From contig CAKUUX010000011.1 of assembly GCA_934693165.1 (NCBI GenBank), positions 1-64,000 of the forward strand: a DNA stretch of 64,000 nt, given 5' to 3'. Below the pieces are notes generated by a model. It saw only the letters and a list, made by a program, of their open reading frames with translations. It did no database searches and was not told where the DNA came from. The position numbers and the translations under genes were made by a program. Of the stretch, positions 55,953 to 64,000 are shown piece after piece (the stretch's first letter is position 1; every line of letters starts with the position of its first letter). The stretch comes from an uncultured Candidatus Melainabacteria bacterium (lineage in GTDB: Bacteria; Cyanobacteriota; Vampirovibrionia; Gastranaerophilales; Gastranaerophilaceae).

Positions 55953-56929
55953 AAAGATTTTACTTGCTCCAATGCTTCATCATAAGTATTTACGTATATT
56001 ATACCACTTTTGCCAAACAAGTTCTCATTTGTAATATTTAATACAGTCTTATTTTCACCTATTGCAAAAACTTTTATACTGTTATTTAAAGCTTCAAATA
56101 CAGGTATAGAGCCTAAACAATTGCAAGGAACAACAAGATAATCCACATCCTTTAATGTAATAGTTTTCTCTTCAAACTGAGTAATTAAAGGAGCATTTGA
56201 TAACCCAATCAAAATACAAGGTAAAAATGTTGGAGTAATATATTCGGAAGACGCTCTTTTGTCAACGATTTCTGGATATATTTGATAATCACAAAACGCA
56301 GGAGAATGAGCACAAGGGACTTTTAATTCTTTTGAAATATAGTGTGAAATAATAGCTTCAACACCACCTATAGGATCAACTCCACCATTTTGAGCATAAT
56401 TTTCATCATTACAGTCATCAAACAAACAGCATATTGCAAGCGCAGTACAACCCATATTTAATAGTTTTTGACCTGCTTTTTTAATTGTTTCAATATTGTT
56501 AACTTTTCCCATTGAAATCCCGTGTTCATTTACAAAGAAATCAACTCCAACTTCATCTTCGGTAACTTCATAATGAGGAATTTCAATACCATAGACAGAT
56601 TTTACAGCATTTATGGTATTAATATGAACATTTAAAACATCTTGAGGAATTGCTCTATCAAAAATAACCCCGATTTTGTTATTTTTAGAAGGAATTAAAG
56701 AAATTTCTCTTTTAAAAAAACTATCTAAAGAAAAACCTTCAACATAGAGCATATTTTCAGTAATACCAGAAAAACATCCTGCATTTACCACATTTGGATT
56801 TACTATAAGTTTTGAAACATCAGCGAATTTTCTAGCATAAGGACTAGCATCCCCTGCAAACCCACCAATTGATGCGCCAATACCCGTTGGAACAATAAAA
56901 GCGCCTAATTTTTCACCATTTTTTAACAT
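55949..56929 (-). CDS. DUF3326 family protein
   Basis: A 326-residue protein of DUF3326, a family I know from cyanobacteria and plants. Recognised by VPTGIGASIGGFAGDASPY at the start, VNPNVVNAG, and Cys/Asp-rich motifs CCLFDDCNDENY and VDPIGGVEAIISHY. Function unknown. No signal peptide. It is translated from an ATG without a ribosome site, 6 bases after an extended -10, and is first in a pair with the prepilin-like gene. Confidence 0.88.
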   Translation of the reverse strand: MLKNGEKLGAFIVPTGIGASIGGFAGDASPYARKFADVSKLIVNPNVVNAGCFSGITENMLYVEGFSLDSFFKREISLIPSKNNKIGVIFDRAIPQDVLNVHINTINAVKSVYGIEIPHYEVTEDEVGVDFFVNEHGISMGKVNNIETIKKAGQKLLNMGCTALAICCLFDDCNDENYAQNGGVDPIGGVEAIISHYISKELKVPCAHSPAFCDYQIYPEIVDKRASSEYITPTFLPCILIGLSNAPLITQFEEKTITLKDVDYLVVPCNCLGSIPVFEALNNSIKVFAIGENKTVLNITNENLFGKSGIIYVNTYDEALEQVKSL

Positions 56930-56935
56930 AAAAAA

Positions 56936-56944
56936 ATTATATCA
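56936..56944 (-). promoter_or_regulatory. Extended -10 of the DUF3326 gene, leaderless start
   Basis: TGATATAAT on the minus strand (hexamer 56936-56941) ends 6 bases before the ATG at 56929. No -35 is evident. Confidence 0.6.
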
Positions 56945-56952
56945 AAAAAAAA

Positions 56953-56968
56953 CGAGGCATTCGCCTCG
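56953..56968 (-). terminator. Terminator of the 164-aa gene
   Basis: cgaggc (56953-56958) pairs with gcctcg (56963-56968) around a 4-base loop. The minus strand continues into nine T. It lies directly upstream of the DUF3326 -10. Confidence 0.82.
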
Positions 56969-56999
56969 ATTTTGAAAATTTGTATGAAATAGAAGATAA

Positions 57000-57494
57000 T
57001 TAAGATTTGTAACCATAAGTATGTGAAGCGGCAATGTTGCTTTCCACCATCTTTTGGTAATTATCAATATTAGTTTGTAATAACGCATTTTGAGTTTCTT
57101 CGCTATCAACTTTCATTTGCCAAACTTGTTCATCAGCAGAAATTTCAGCTAAAGCTTTTTCTTGTTCATTATTTGTTGCATCTATTTCTGCTTCAATTTC
57201 TTTTAATAATGCATCCATATTTTTAGAAGAGAATTCAAAACTTTCACCATTAACTTCATCAAGAACTTCTCTTGTTAAACTTTGATTATCGTTTTGATTA
57301 GGATCTTTAGCATTTAATGCTCTTGCTTGCGCTGCTTTTAAGTTAGCAATTTTTTCACCAAAAATATTTGAAACATCACTTGAATTTTGTGTTGCTTCTA
57401 GCAATTCGTTTTGGTATGTAATCAACTTATAATCAGAATCACATTTCATCATTTTATAAGTTTGTAATAAACACAATGCTCCAGCGTAAGCCAT
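57000..57494 (-). CDS. Helical protein of unknown function
   Basis: A 164-residue protein, mostly alpha-helical and partly coiled coil (about 90-145, Glu/Asp/Gln-rich). The N-terminus MAYAGALCLLQTYKMMK is mildly hydrophobic but not a signal peptide. I start it at the ATG at 57494 because GAGGTG lies 4 bases before it; a frame extension upstream adds 19 residues. It is single, with its own terminator. I recognise no family. Confidence 0.7.
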   Translation of the reverse strand: MAYAGALCLLQTYKMMKCDSDYKLITYQNELLEATQNSSDVSNIFGEKIANLKAAQARALNAKDPNQNDNQSLTREVLDEVNGESFEFSSKNMDALLKEIEAEIDATNNEQEKALAEISADEQVWQMKVDSEETQNALLQTNIDNYQKMVESNIAASHTYGYKS

Positions 57495-57667
57495 ATACAC
57501 CTCTTCTATTTCTACACTTATATAAAAACATTTCGATTTGTCTGATTTCAAAAACTGTATTTTTTGTTACATTTGTTTACAAAAAACACAAATACCCACT
57601 TTAACTATATAAATCCTTTTATGCTTATAATACAATTAATAATAAAAATAATAGGAGTACCCTGATT

Positions 57668-59803
57668 ATGAGAAAATTATTGATTATATTATTCAGTATG
57701 TTAGTATTTACACCAATAGTTTTTGCAGATGAAACTTTCAAAACACACTTTGATTTAGCAGAACAATATTATAAACAAGCAAGATATACTAACGCTATTG
57801 GAGAATACCAAAAAGCATTAAGAATTAACAATTTAGATAATTCAGCAAGAATAGGACTAATAAATTCTTATCTTGATAGAGCGACATATTATATTAACAC
57901 ACTAAAAGACTTTGAAGTAGCAGCTAACGATTATCGTTCAGCACTATTCTATTTAGAAGTTTATCCAACAGAACAAACAATGCAAAACGCTTCACAAATT
58001 ACATCTGAAGTAAAAGATAATTTAGAAAAATGTTTTGTAGAAACAAAATTTGATAAATCATCTTATTCAAGATATAAAAAAGCAGATGAAATCAGAAACA
58101 ATGGTTTAAATGATTATGCTGCAGCAGCTTATGAATTCTATAGAGCATCTTTAATTGGTGATAGCAACATTGTAAAAAATGCAAACAGAAACATTGCAGA
58201 TATCATCAAAAGTAGAACTGGTAACTACAAAAGAGCTGGGGATTTTTATAGCTACGCACTAAAAGTTGCGCCAAACGATTCAGGCATACACAATAGTTAT
58301 GCGCAAATACTTATGAAAACAAACCAAGAAGATTTAGCAATTGACGAATTTAATAAAGCATTAGCAACTTCTAAAAATCCTAAATATATATTAATTAATT
58401 TAGAAAAATTATATAGTAAAAAATTTCAACAAAATCCTAATAGTATTAACGCTGTTTTAAATTTAGCAAGCGTACTTCACAAACAAGGTAAAGATAACGA
58501 AGCTATCAATTATTACAAAAAAGCAGAAACAATGAACGCCAATAACGAAATAGTTTTAATGAAGCTTGGCGAATACTACTTAGACAACAACAATACAACA
58601 AAAGCGCTTGATTATTTCACTCGCTCACTTAAAATAAAACCAAATAATACAAATACTCTTTGTTTAGTTGGGGATTTATATTTAAAAACAAAAGATAATG
58701 AAAAAGCAACAGAAGCTTATAAAAAAGCTTTGGCAATAAATCCAAACAATGCAGATGCGCAACAAGGTTTAATAGAAGCTATTGCAGATATCATGACAGC
58801 TCAAGAACTAGTAAACTATTTAGCACTAGGAAAAGATAAACCTAACGAATCTGCAATCAATTGTATTTACGACTATGCAAAAGACTTGCACTCAAATAAC
58901 AAAGCAAAAAAAGCTATTCCATATTATTATGAAGTACTAAAATATAAAGACACACCAGAAGTGTACATAAATCTTGCATTAGCACAAGTTCAAGAAGATA
59001 GAGAAATCGATGCTATTAACACTCTTGTAACAGCAAGACAAAAATACCCTGGAAATCAGCAAGTACAAAAGACTTTGAAAGAAATTAGCCATAGCGTTAA
59101 TAATCAAAAATACGCAAAAGCTAGTGAATATTTCAATAATAAAGAATATCAAAAAGCTTTAGATATTTATGCACAAATAGAACCTGATTCAGCAGAAAAA
59201 GCTTTAGCAATGGCTGCCTGCTATAAGAGTATGGATAATATAGAAAAAGCTCTTGAATATTACAAACAAGCTTTGACTTTTACTCCAAACAATTCTGATA
59301 TTGCATATTATATCGGTGTTTTATACGCAGAAAAAGAAAATTGGACTTCTGCTAAAATCTATTTGCAAAAAGCGTTAAAATTAAATGCAAACAATGCAAA
59401 GGCAAAAGAATTATTAGCATCGGTTGTTGAACAAAATAATATATTATTAATAAATAAAGTTATTGAAAAATATAACAAAAACGAATATAACGAAGCATTG
59501 AAATTAATAAGCCAAGTATTAACAGAAGATTCAAACAACGCATACGCACATTATTATAGAGGTTTGATATATGATTCTCAAAAGAAATATAATCAAGCTG
59601 TTGATGAATATCAAAAATCATATAAAAACAACCCAACACTAATCGTTGCAAACTATTTAATTGCAATCATTTACGACTCACAAGCTCAATACAAAAAGGC
59701 TTTAGAATATTATAAAAAATTCGTAAATGAAAACCAAGAAAACGACGAATACAAAACATACGCAAAATCAAGAATAGCAGACTTAAAAGCTTATGAAAAC
59801 TAA
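57668..59803 (+). CDS. Exported TPR-repeat protein
   Basis: A 711-residue protein with a signal peptide (LLIILFSMLVFTPIVFADE) followed by about 16 TPR units, for example AEQYYKQARYTNAIGEYQKA, MKLGEYYLDNNNTTKALDYF and HYYRGLIYDSQKKYNQAVDE. It is the only exported TPR protein of the four in the window, so is probably an envelope scaffold. A TAGGAGT site precedes the ATG. It overlaps dusB by 11 bases. Confidence 0.88.
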   Translation: MRKLLIILFSMLVFTPIVFADETFKTHFDLAEQYYKQARYTNAIGEYQKALRINNLDNSARIGLINSYLDRATYYINTLKDFEVAANDYRSALFYLEVYPTEQTMQNASQITSEVKDNLEKCFVETKFDKSSYSRYKKADEIRNNGLNDYAAAAYEFYRASLIGDSNIVKNANRNIADIIKSRTGNYKRAGDFYSYALKVAPNDSGIHNSYAQILMKTNQEDLAIDEFNKALATSKNPKYILINLEKLYSKKFQQNPNSINAVLNLASVLHKQGKDNEAINYYKKAETMNANNEIVLMKLGEYYLDNNNTTKALDYFTRSLKIKPNNTNTLCLVGDLYLKTKDNEKATEAYKKALAINPNNADAQQGLIEAIADIMTAQELVNYLALGKDKPNESAINCIYDYAKDLHSNNKAKKAIPYYYEVLKYKDTPEVYINLALAQVQEDREIDAINTLVTARQKYPGNQQVQKTLKEISHSVNNQKYAKASEYFNNKEYQKALDIYAQIEPDSAEKALAMAACYKSMDNIEKALEYYKQALTFTPNNSDIAYYIGVLYAEKENWTSAKIYLQKALKLNANNAKAKELLASVVEQNNILLINKVIEKYNKNEYNEALKLISQVLTEDSNNAYAHYYRGLIYDSQKKYNQAVDEYQKSYKNNPTLIVANYLIAIIYDSQAQYKKALEYYKKFVNENQENDEYKTYAKSRIADLKAYEN

Positions 59804-60761
59804 AGTACAAGAACTTATCAAAACAAAAGTATCCCTTGCCCCAATGGCAGGGATTACTGATTTTATGATGAGAGATTTAATCAGAAATTATACGACAGAA
59901 TCACTTCTTACAACAGAAATGATAAGCTCAGAGTTTCTAAGACAAGTCAAAGGTAACATCATTGAAAAGAAAAACGAAAAAAGCAGTCCTGTAAGTTACC
60001 AAATTAGTGGGCACAAACCTGAAATGATGGCAGAAGCAGGAAAATATTTAAGCCAATTTGCAGACATGATTGATATTAATATGGGTTGTCCTGTAAATAA
60101 GGTTGTAAAAGGTCAAGACGGCTCAGCCTTGATGAGAAACCCTCAACTTGCAATAGAAATAGTTAAAGCAGTTAAAGAAGTTATAGATGTGCCTTTGAGC
60201 GTAAAATTTAGACTTGGATACACTGTAGATGAAATGAATTATGTTGAATACGGTCAACAAATGCAAGAAGCAGGAGCTGATTTTATAACAATTCACGGCA
60301 GAACCCGTTCTCAAATGTACTCAGGAAAAGCAGATTGGGCAAAAATAAAATTATTAAAAGAAAATGTAGATGTTCCAGTTTTTGCAAATGGTGATGTAAT
60401 ATCTATTGAAACGGCAGAAGAATGTTTAGAACAATCTGGCGCAGACGGGGTTGCGATAGGTCGTGGAACATTAGGCGACTTAACACTTATTGCAAGAGTA
60501 GAACACTATTTCAAAACAGGCGAAAAACTTCCATCGCCAACGATAGAAGAAAGAATTGAACAAGCAAGAGCTCATTTAAATTACGAAATGGAAATGAGAG
60601 GCGAAAATGTAGGTATAAAATTTATGAGAAAATTTTATCCATACTATATTAGCAAAATTCATCAGGCTACAAAACTTAGAGCTAAATTAATGGTTAGCGA
60701 AGATATAAAAGAAATAAACGAAATTTTAGACACAATAAAAACAAAAAAAGAACCGATTTAA
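59793..60761 (+). CDS. dusB: tRNA-dihydrouridine synthase (DusB-like)
   Basis: A flavoenzyme reducing specific uridines in tRNA. The 322 residues have the FMN-binding start VSLAPMAGITDFMMR, the catalytic Cys in NMGCPVNKVVKGQDGSALM, and ITIHGRTRSQMYSG plus GVAIGRGTLGD at the phosphate site. The exact Dus subtype is by similarity. It is translated from inside the end of the TPR gene. Confidence 0.94.
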   Translation: MKTKVQELIKTKVSLAPMAGITDFMMRDLIRNYTTESLLTTEMISSEFLRQVKGNIIEKKNEKSSPVSYQISGHKPEMMAEAGKYLSQFADMIDINMGCPVNKVVKGQDGSALMRNPQLAIEIVKAVKEVIDVPLSVKFRLGYTVDEMNYVEYGQQMQEAGADFITIHGRTRSQMYSGKADWAKIKLLKENVDVPVFANGDVISIETAEECLEQSGADGVAIGRGTLGDLTLIARVEHYFKTGEKLPSPTIEERIEQARAHLNYEMEMRGENVGIKFMRKFYPYYISKIHQATKLRAKLMVSEDIKEINEILDTIKTKKEPI

Positions 60762-60775
60762 AACCGGTTCTTTTG
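60747..60775. terminator. Terminator at the end of dusB, bidirectional
   Basis: aaaagaaccg (60747-60756) pairs with cggttctttt (60766-60775); the dusB stop lies in the loop. The opposite strand ends in seven T, so it can also end the convergent pair at 60805. Confidence 0.88.
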
Positions 60776-60804
60776 TATAGTATGTGTAATAAGTTTTGTA
60801 TTAA

Positions 60805-61386
60805 TTAAGCTTGTTGAGCTTTAGCTGCTTTTGCAGCATCTCTTTGATCTAAGTAGTTGCATAATTTTTTGCCTAATTTGTTAGCAACAGGAGTAACACC
60901 TACTGGAACAAAGAATCTGTTGATTGATGAGCAAACTACTAAGTCAATTGCTTGTTTAGCACCATCTTTTAACATATCAACTTTCTTAGCATCATAACCT
61001 TTCTTAGCGATAGCTTCACCGAATTTACCACATAATTTACCTGAAGCTTTACCTAATGCACCAACAACACCGTAGCTTAATGCTGTTGAAATACCAAACG
61101 TCATAACTTGGTTTAATGCTTGAGTAATTTTTTCGTTTTTAGTTTTCTTTTCATCAGTTAATGATTTGTAAACATATAAACCACAAGTTACTGCAGATGA
61201 TGCTGTTGATAAGTGAGTTGTAAATTTATCACTTTTAACTGATTTTTCCATTAATTTACAGAATGTATCAGTATTACCTAATTTTGAATAACCTTTTGCA
61301 ATACCTTCTGCCATTTTATCCATCATTCCACCGTTGAAGTTAACGTTTGTTTTTGGAGTTGCTGTATTAATTGCTGAAATATTCAT
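60805..61386 (-). CDS. NVNFNG-tagged protein, unknown function (paralogue 1)
   Basis: A 193-residue protein beginning MNISAINTATPKTNVNFNGG. After the tag come amphipathic and hydrophobic helices: SSAVTCGLYVYKSL (about 60-75) and a Gly/Ala-rich stretch FGISTALSYGVVGALGK (about 97-115), then a hydrophobic IDLVVCSSINRFFVPVGV. No signal peptide. The layout (ASS..., charged DEKKTKNEK, Gly-rich helix) parallels the gene upstream, so they are paralogues. The start overlaps that gene's stop by one base. The function is unknown; membrane association is likely. Confidence 0.75.
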   Translation of the reverse strand: MNISAINTATPKTNVNFNGGMMDKMAEGIAKGYSKLGNTDTFCKLMEKSVKSDKFTTHLSTASSAVTCGLYVYKSLTDEKKTKNEKITQALNQVMTFGISTALSYGVVGALGKASGKLCGKFGEAIAKKGYDAKKVDMLKDGAKQAIDLVVCSSINRFFVPVGVTPVANKLGKKLCNYLDQRDAAKAAKAQQA

Positions 61387-61988
61387 TATTTGTTACCTCC
61401 TTTAAAACCGTCTAAAACGGGACGACCTGATTGTGCTGGTTGAGCTTGTGCAGGAGCTTGAGCTACTGCTTCGCCTTTTTTCTTTTTACCAAACAATGCG
61501 TCTTGTACTACATGAGATAACTTAGAAGTTAACAATGCTCTTGGTACAGCCAAAATAATATCTGGACCAAAGCCTAAAACTTTTTTAACATTTTTTTCTA
61601 ATTGAGGATTTTGTTGCATTTTTTCATGCATTTTTGGTAAATACTTTTCTGTATTACCCATTACTTTACCTAAACCTGCTGAAATTGGTTTCATAACAGT
61701 TGATGTGATAGCAAAACCAATTACACCTGATGCAATAGCATGTGCTGCTGCGATACCTTTATTTTTTTGTTCTTGCTCATCTTTTGCTGGAAGAGCCATA
61801 ATAGCTGCAGGTCTTAAGACACCTGCCATAATTAATGATGAAGCTGCATTGAACGTTGCTGGGTTTTTACCTGCAAATTCTGCAACTTTTTCAAATGCTT
61901 TTGAGTCTAAAAAGCCGTTAAAGTTGACGTTTTGTTTAGATTCAGTTTTTGGCATTTGAACTTGTGGATTGATTGCTTGAATTGCCAT
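61386..61988 (-). CDS. NVNFNG-tagged protein, unknown function (paralogue 2)
   Basis: A 200-residue protein starting MAIQAINPQVQMPKTESKQ, then NVNFNG (20-25). The ATG at 61988 is chosen because it gives the same M-x-I-x-x-I-N opening as its paralogue; AAGGA lies 11 bases upstream, rather far. Hydrophobic segments near NAASSLIMAGVLRPAAIMAL and AIASGVIGFAITSTVM may contact a membrane. The C-terminal 40 residues are Ala/Gln/Pro-rich and basic, ending FKGGNK. It is coupled to paralogue 1. Confidence 0.75.
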   Translation of the reverse strand: MAIQAINPQVQMPKTESKQNVNFNGFLDSKAFEKVAEFAGKNPATFNAASSLIMAGVLRPAAIMALPAKDEQEQKNKGIAAAHAIASGVIGFAITSTVMKPISAGLGKVMGNTEKYLPKMHEKMQQNPQLEKNVKKVLGFGPDIILAVPRALLTSKLSHVVQDALFGKKKKGEAVAQAPAQAQPAQSGRPVLDGFKGGNK

Positions 61989-62087
61989 AACTAAATTATT
62001 CCTTATTACACTACCTACACATATATAAAGATTCAAAGAAAATTTTTATTGCTACATGCTTTCAGGAAATGTAATATTTTGTTACAA

Positions 62088-64000
62088 TCAATCTACATCA
62101 ATTGGTTCTCTATTAATCAAATCAATAGCTTCTCTTGCTGTAAATACAACTTCTTCAGGCACATTATCTATTGTACATAATTGTCTTAACACATCAATTG
62201 TGCGTTTAAATATTCTAACAATATCACCTTCGCCTTTATCAACTTCGTTAGTAATTGTATCCCATTCCGCGCCGTTTACCCACATTTCAATTAATGCTGA
62301 ATAATAAGTATTAATATTCATTTGAGTTTCAACGCCATTTGCTTTTTGAACTCTATCAATCTTTTTGCGAATATCTCTAATTTTATTAATTGTTTTTCTA
62401 ACCTTATGTGACAAAGGCAATACAGAATAATTTTCTGTTCTTAATTCCTCTGTAGTAACAGCACAAATTACTCCTGCAAGTTCAGCAGGCGACAAGTCGT
62501 TCAACAATTCTGAGAAAATAATTTCAGCTAAAAACAGTTCATTTTCAGCTCTTATTTGAGATACTGTCTTACCTGCATCTGTTGGATAATCATCTTTTAA
62601 ATAGCCAAAATCAATCAAGACTTGTCTATTTGCTAAGAAATTATTCCAGAAAATATCACGTTGACGTTCAATTTCTTTATCTAATTTATGTAATTTAGCC
62701 GTATATCTTTCTAAAATTTCGATATCTTTCATGTGTTTTTTGTATAACTTACAGTTATCACATGCAAAACCTTGCATTTTATGAAGCATGGCTTTTGTTT
62801 CTTCGCCAAATTTTAAAGCATCATCTGACAAAGGTCTTCTTGCTTTAGCCTCTTGTTTCTTTATCTTTTTAAAAGTTTCTCTATTTTGTACATAAATACT
62901 TCTTACCTTGTTATATTCAATCAAGTCTTGATTAGTAAGTTTTTTATAACATTTAAAATCATTAATTCTATCAATATTCATGACAAAATGTTCTTTTTGT
63001 TCCAAAAGAGGAGTAAGTCTTGAAGATGAAGAGAAATACCCAAAACTTTTTAGAATAAGTTGTTTAGCTTCATCCAAACTAAATCTTTGTAATAAGTTTA
63101 CTACCATTGAATATCGAGGAGTAAATCTACTTTCAAGAGGATTTGCATCGCTCAATACCAAATCTCGAACTTCATCAGGAGATTGGAAAGGAGTACCTAC
63201 AATTACAACATAACCTACTTCATCCATACCTCTACGACCTGCACGACCTGACATTTGCAAAAATTCACTCGCCGTAAGCATTCTATGTCCTGAATCTGTA
63301 CGTTTTGAAATAGAACTTATAACAGTGGAACGAGCAGGCATGTTAATTCCTGCTGCTAGAGTTTCAGTCGCAAATACAACTTTTATCAAACCTTTTTGGA
63401 ATAATTTTTCCACCAAAACTTTCCAAGCAGGTAACAATCCAGCATGGTGAGATGCAACACCACAATATAAATAATCTAAATGTTTGTTTTTAGCTAAATA
63501 ATAATTATCTACTAAATAGTCATCTACAATTTCTTTAATTTGTTTTTGTTCTTCTTCTGTTACAAGGCAAAGATTTGCACATCTTTCCATTTGTTCATCA
63601 CACTTTTTACGAGAAAAAGTAAAATATATTGCAGGAAGCATGTTTTGGTCATGAAGATTTCTTATAACATCTTTTGCAACACTACGTTGTGGAGTTTTTT
63701 TTCTACCATATTGTCTTTTTTCAGGTTGAATTTTCTTATTCAAACCTCCACCTGGGGACAACAATGGTAAAATTCTATTCGGTTGAGAAGAATCAAAATA
63801 ATAAAATCTCAACGGAACAGGTCTAAAATCAGTATTAACAAGCTTTGTTTCAGAGTGTACTGTATTTATCCAGTCTGTAAGTTCCTGTGCGTTCTGAACA
63901 GTTGCAGATAGCGCTATTATTTGAATATTAACAGGACAATAAATGATACTTTCTTCCCAAACTGTACCACGTTCCTCGTCGTTCATATAGTGAACTTCAT
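62088..64000 (-). CDS. Ski2-like DEVH helicase, C-terminal part (runs off the window)
   Basis: The right edge cuts this gene. The visible 637 codons begin inside the DEVH box: EVHYMNDEERGTVWEE follows a partial codon that would be Asp. Then come ALSATVQN (motif III), the second RecA domain with FATETLAAGINMPARSTV and QMSGRAGRRGMDEVG (motif VI), and a DSHCT-type helical C-terminus. Ski2/Mtr4-like RNA helicases occur in cyanobacteria and chloroplasts (ISE2). Four cysteines near CDNCKLYK could bind metal. An ATG at 63986 is internal, not the real start. Confidence 0.92.
   Translation of the reverse strand, partial: EVHYMNDEERGTVWEESIIYCPVNIQIIALSATVQNAQELTDWINTVHSETKLVNTDFRPVPLRFYYFDSSQPNRILPLLSPGGGLNKKIQPEKRQYGRKKTPQRSVAKDVIRNLHDQNMLPAIYFTFSRKKCDEQMERCANLCLVTEEEQKQIKEIVDDYLVDNYYLAKNKHLDYLYCGVASHHAGLLPAWKVLVEKLFQKGLIKVVFATETLAAGINMPARSTVISSISKRTDSGHRMLTASEFLQMSGRAGRRGMDEVGYVVIVGTPFQSPDEVRDLVLSDANPLESRFTPRYSMVVNLLQRFSLDEAKQLILKSFGYFSSSSRLTPLLEQKEHFVMNIDRINDFKCYKKLTNQDLIEYNKVRSIYVQNRETFKKIKKQEAKARRPLSDDALKFGEETKAMLHKMQGFACDNCKLYKKHMKDIEILERYTAKLHKLDKEIERQRDIFWNNFLANRQVLIDFGYLKDDYPTDAGKTVSQIRAENELFLAEIIFSELLNDLSPAELAGVICAVTTEELRTENYSVLPLSHKVRKTINKIRDIRKKIDRVQKANGVETQMNINTYYSALIEMWVNGAEWDTITNEVDKGEGDIVRIFKRTIDVLRQLCTIDNVPEEVVFTAREAIDLINREPIDVD

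Noticed and set aside
60747..60775. Possible CRISPR or other repeat array from recurring hairpins in the window
   Set aside because: Each hairpin has a different stem sequence and sits at a gene end, so they are ordinary terminators; no spaced identical repeats were found.

Overview
The window is AT-rich, densely coded and uses the standard code. It carries 62 protein genes that I can support, and no rRNA, tRNA, CRISPR array or insertion sequence. The gene content points to a non-photosynthetic relative of cyanobacteria (Vampirovibrionia/Melainabacteria, probably the gut order Gastranaerophilales). The ATP synthase cluster has the cyanobacterial form: a, c, b', b, delta, alpha and gamma together, with beta and epsilon absent. 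NusB is extended, there are a DUF3326 protein and a Ski2-like helicase, and no photosynthesis gene is seen. LptC/LptA and secreted TolC-like proteins indicate an outer membrane. The taxonomic placement is inference from gene content, not from a tree.

Layout. 0-9.5 kb: pyrG, gatC, a HEAT-like protein, a 60-aa protein, trpS, an alpha/beta hydrolase, uvrA, a DUF1284 protein and a zinc phospholipase C-like protein. 9.5-16.5 kb: rpsB-tsf behind a structured leader, rpmB, then secD-secF with a degenerate secreted GH13-like protein, and dapA. 16.6-24.4 kb: lptC-lptA-TPR-dprA-topA-aroE as one overlapping run, then gap. 24.4-28.6 kb: a tightly coupled minus-strand operon of a dicarboxylate symporter, an unknown protein with a repeated FWG motif, a BadF/HgdC-type ATPase, YraN and a regulator made of four GntR-type winged helices. 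28.6-33 kb: a radical SAM protein, a lone MshEN-like domain and gyrA. 33-40 kb: two TPR proteins flanking a pair of secreted paralogues with a TolC-like C-terminal half, then a GH13 enzyme and an unlisted 59-aa membrane protein. 40-48.7 kb: deoC, flhB-fliA, birA, the atp operon and a [4Fe-4S] ferredoxin. 48.7-54.7 kb: deoB, then nusB-ftsY-M14 peptidase-PC4-priA. 54.7-64 kb: a prepilin-like protein, DUF3326, a helical protein, an exported TPR protein with dusB, two paralogous N-terminally tagged proteins, and the C-terminal part of a Ski2-like helicase that runs off the right edge.

Two patterns recur. First, several genes have a TATAAT-like -10, usually extended (TGnTATAAT), ending only 6-9 nt before the ATG with no ribosome binding site, which predicts leaderless or nearly leaderless mRNAs. 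Second, three proteins share an N-terminal tag of the form M-x-I...N-V-N-F-x-G/W that no known signal explains. The best candidates for something undescribed are the activase/FWG/four-winged-helix operon, the NVNF tag and the rpsB leader RNA. No intergenic stretch reaches 300 bases.
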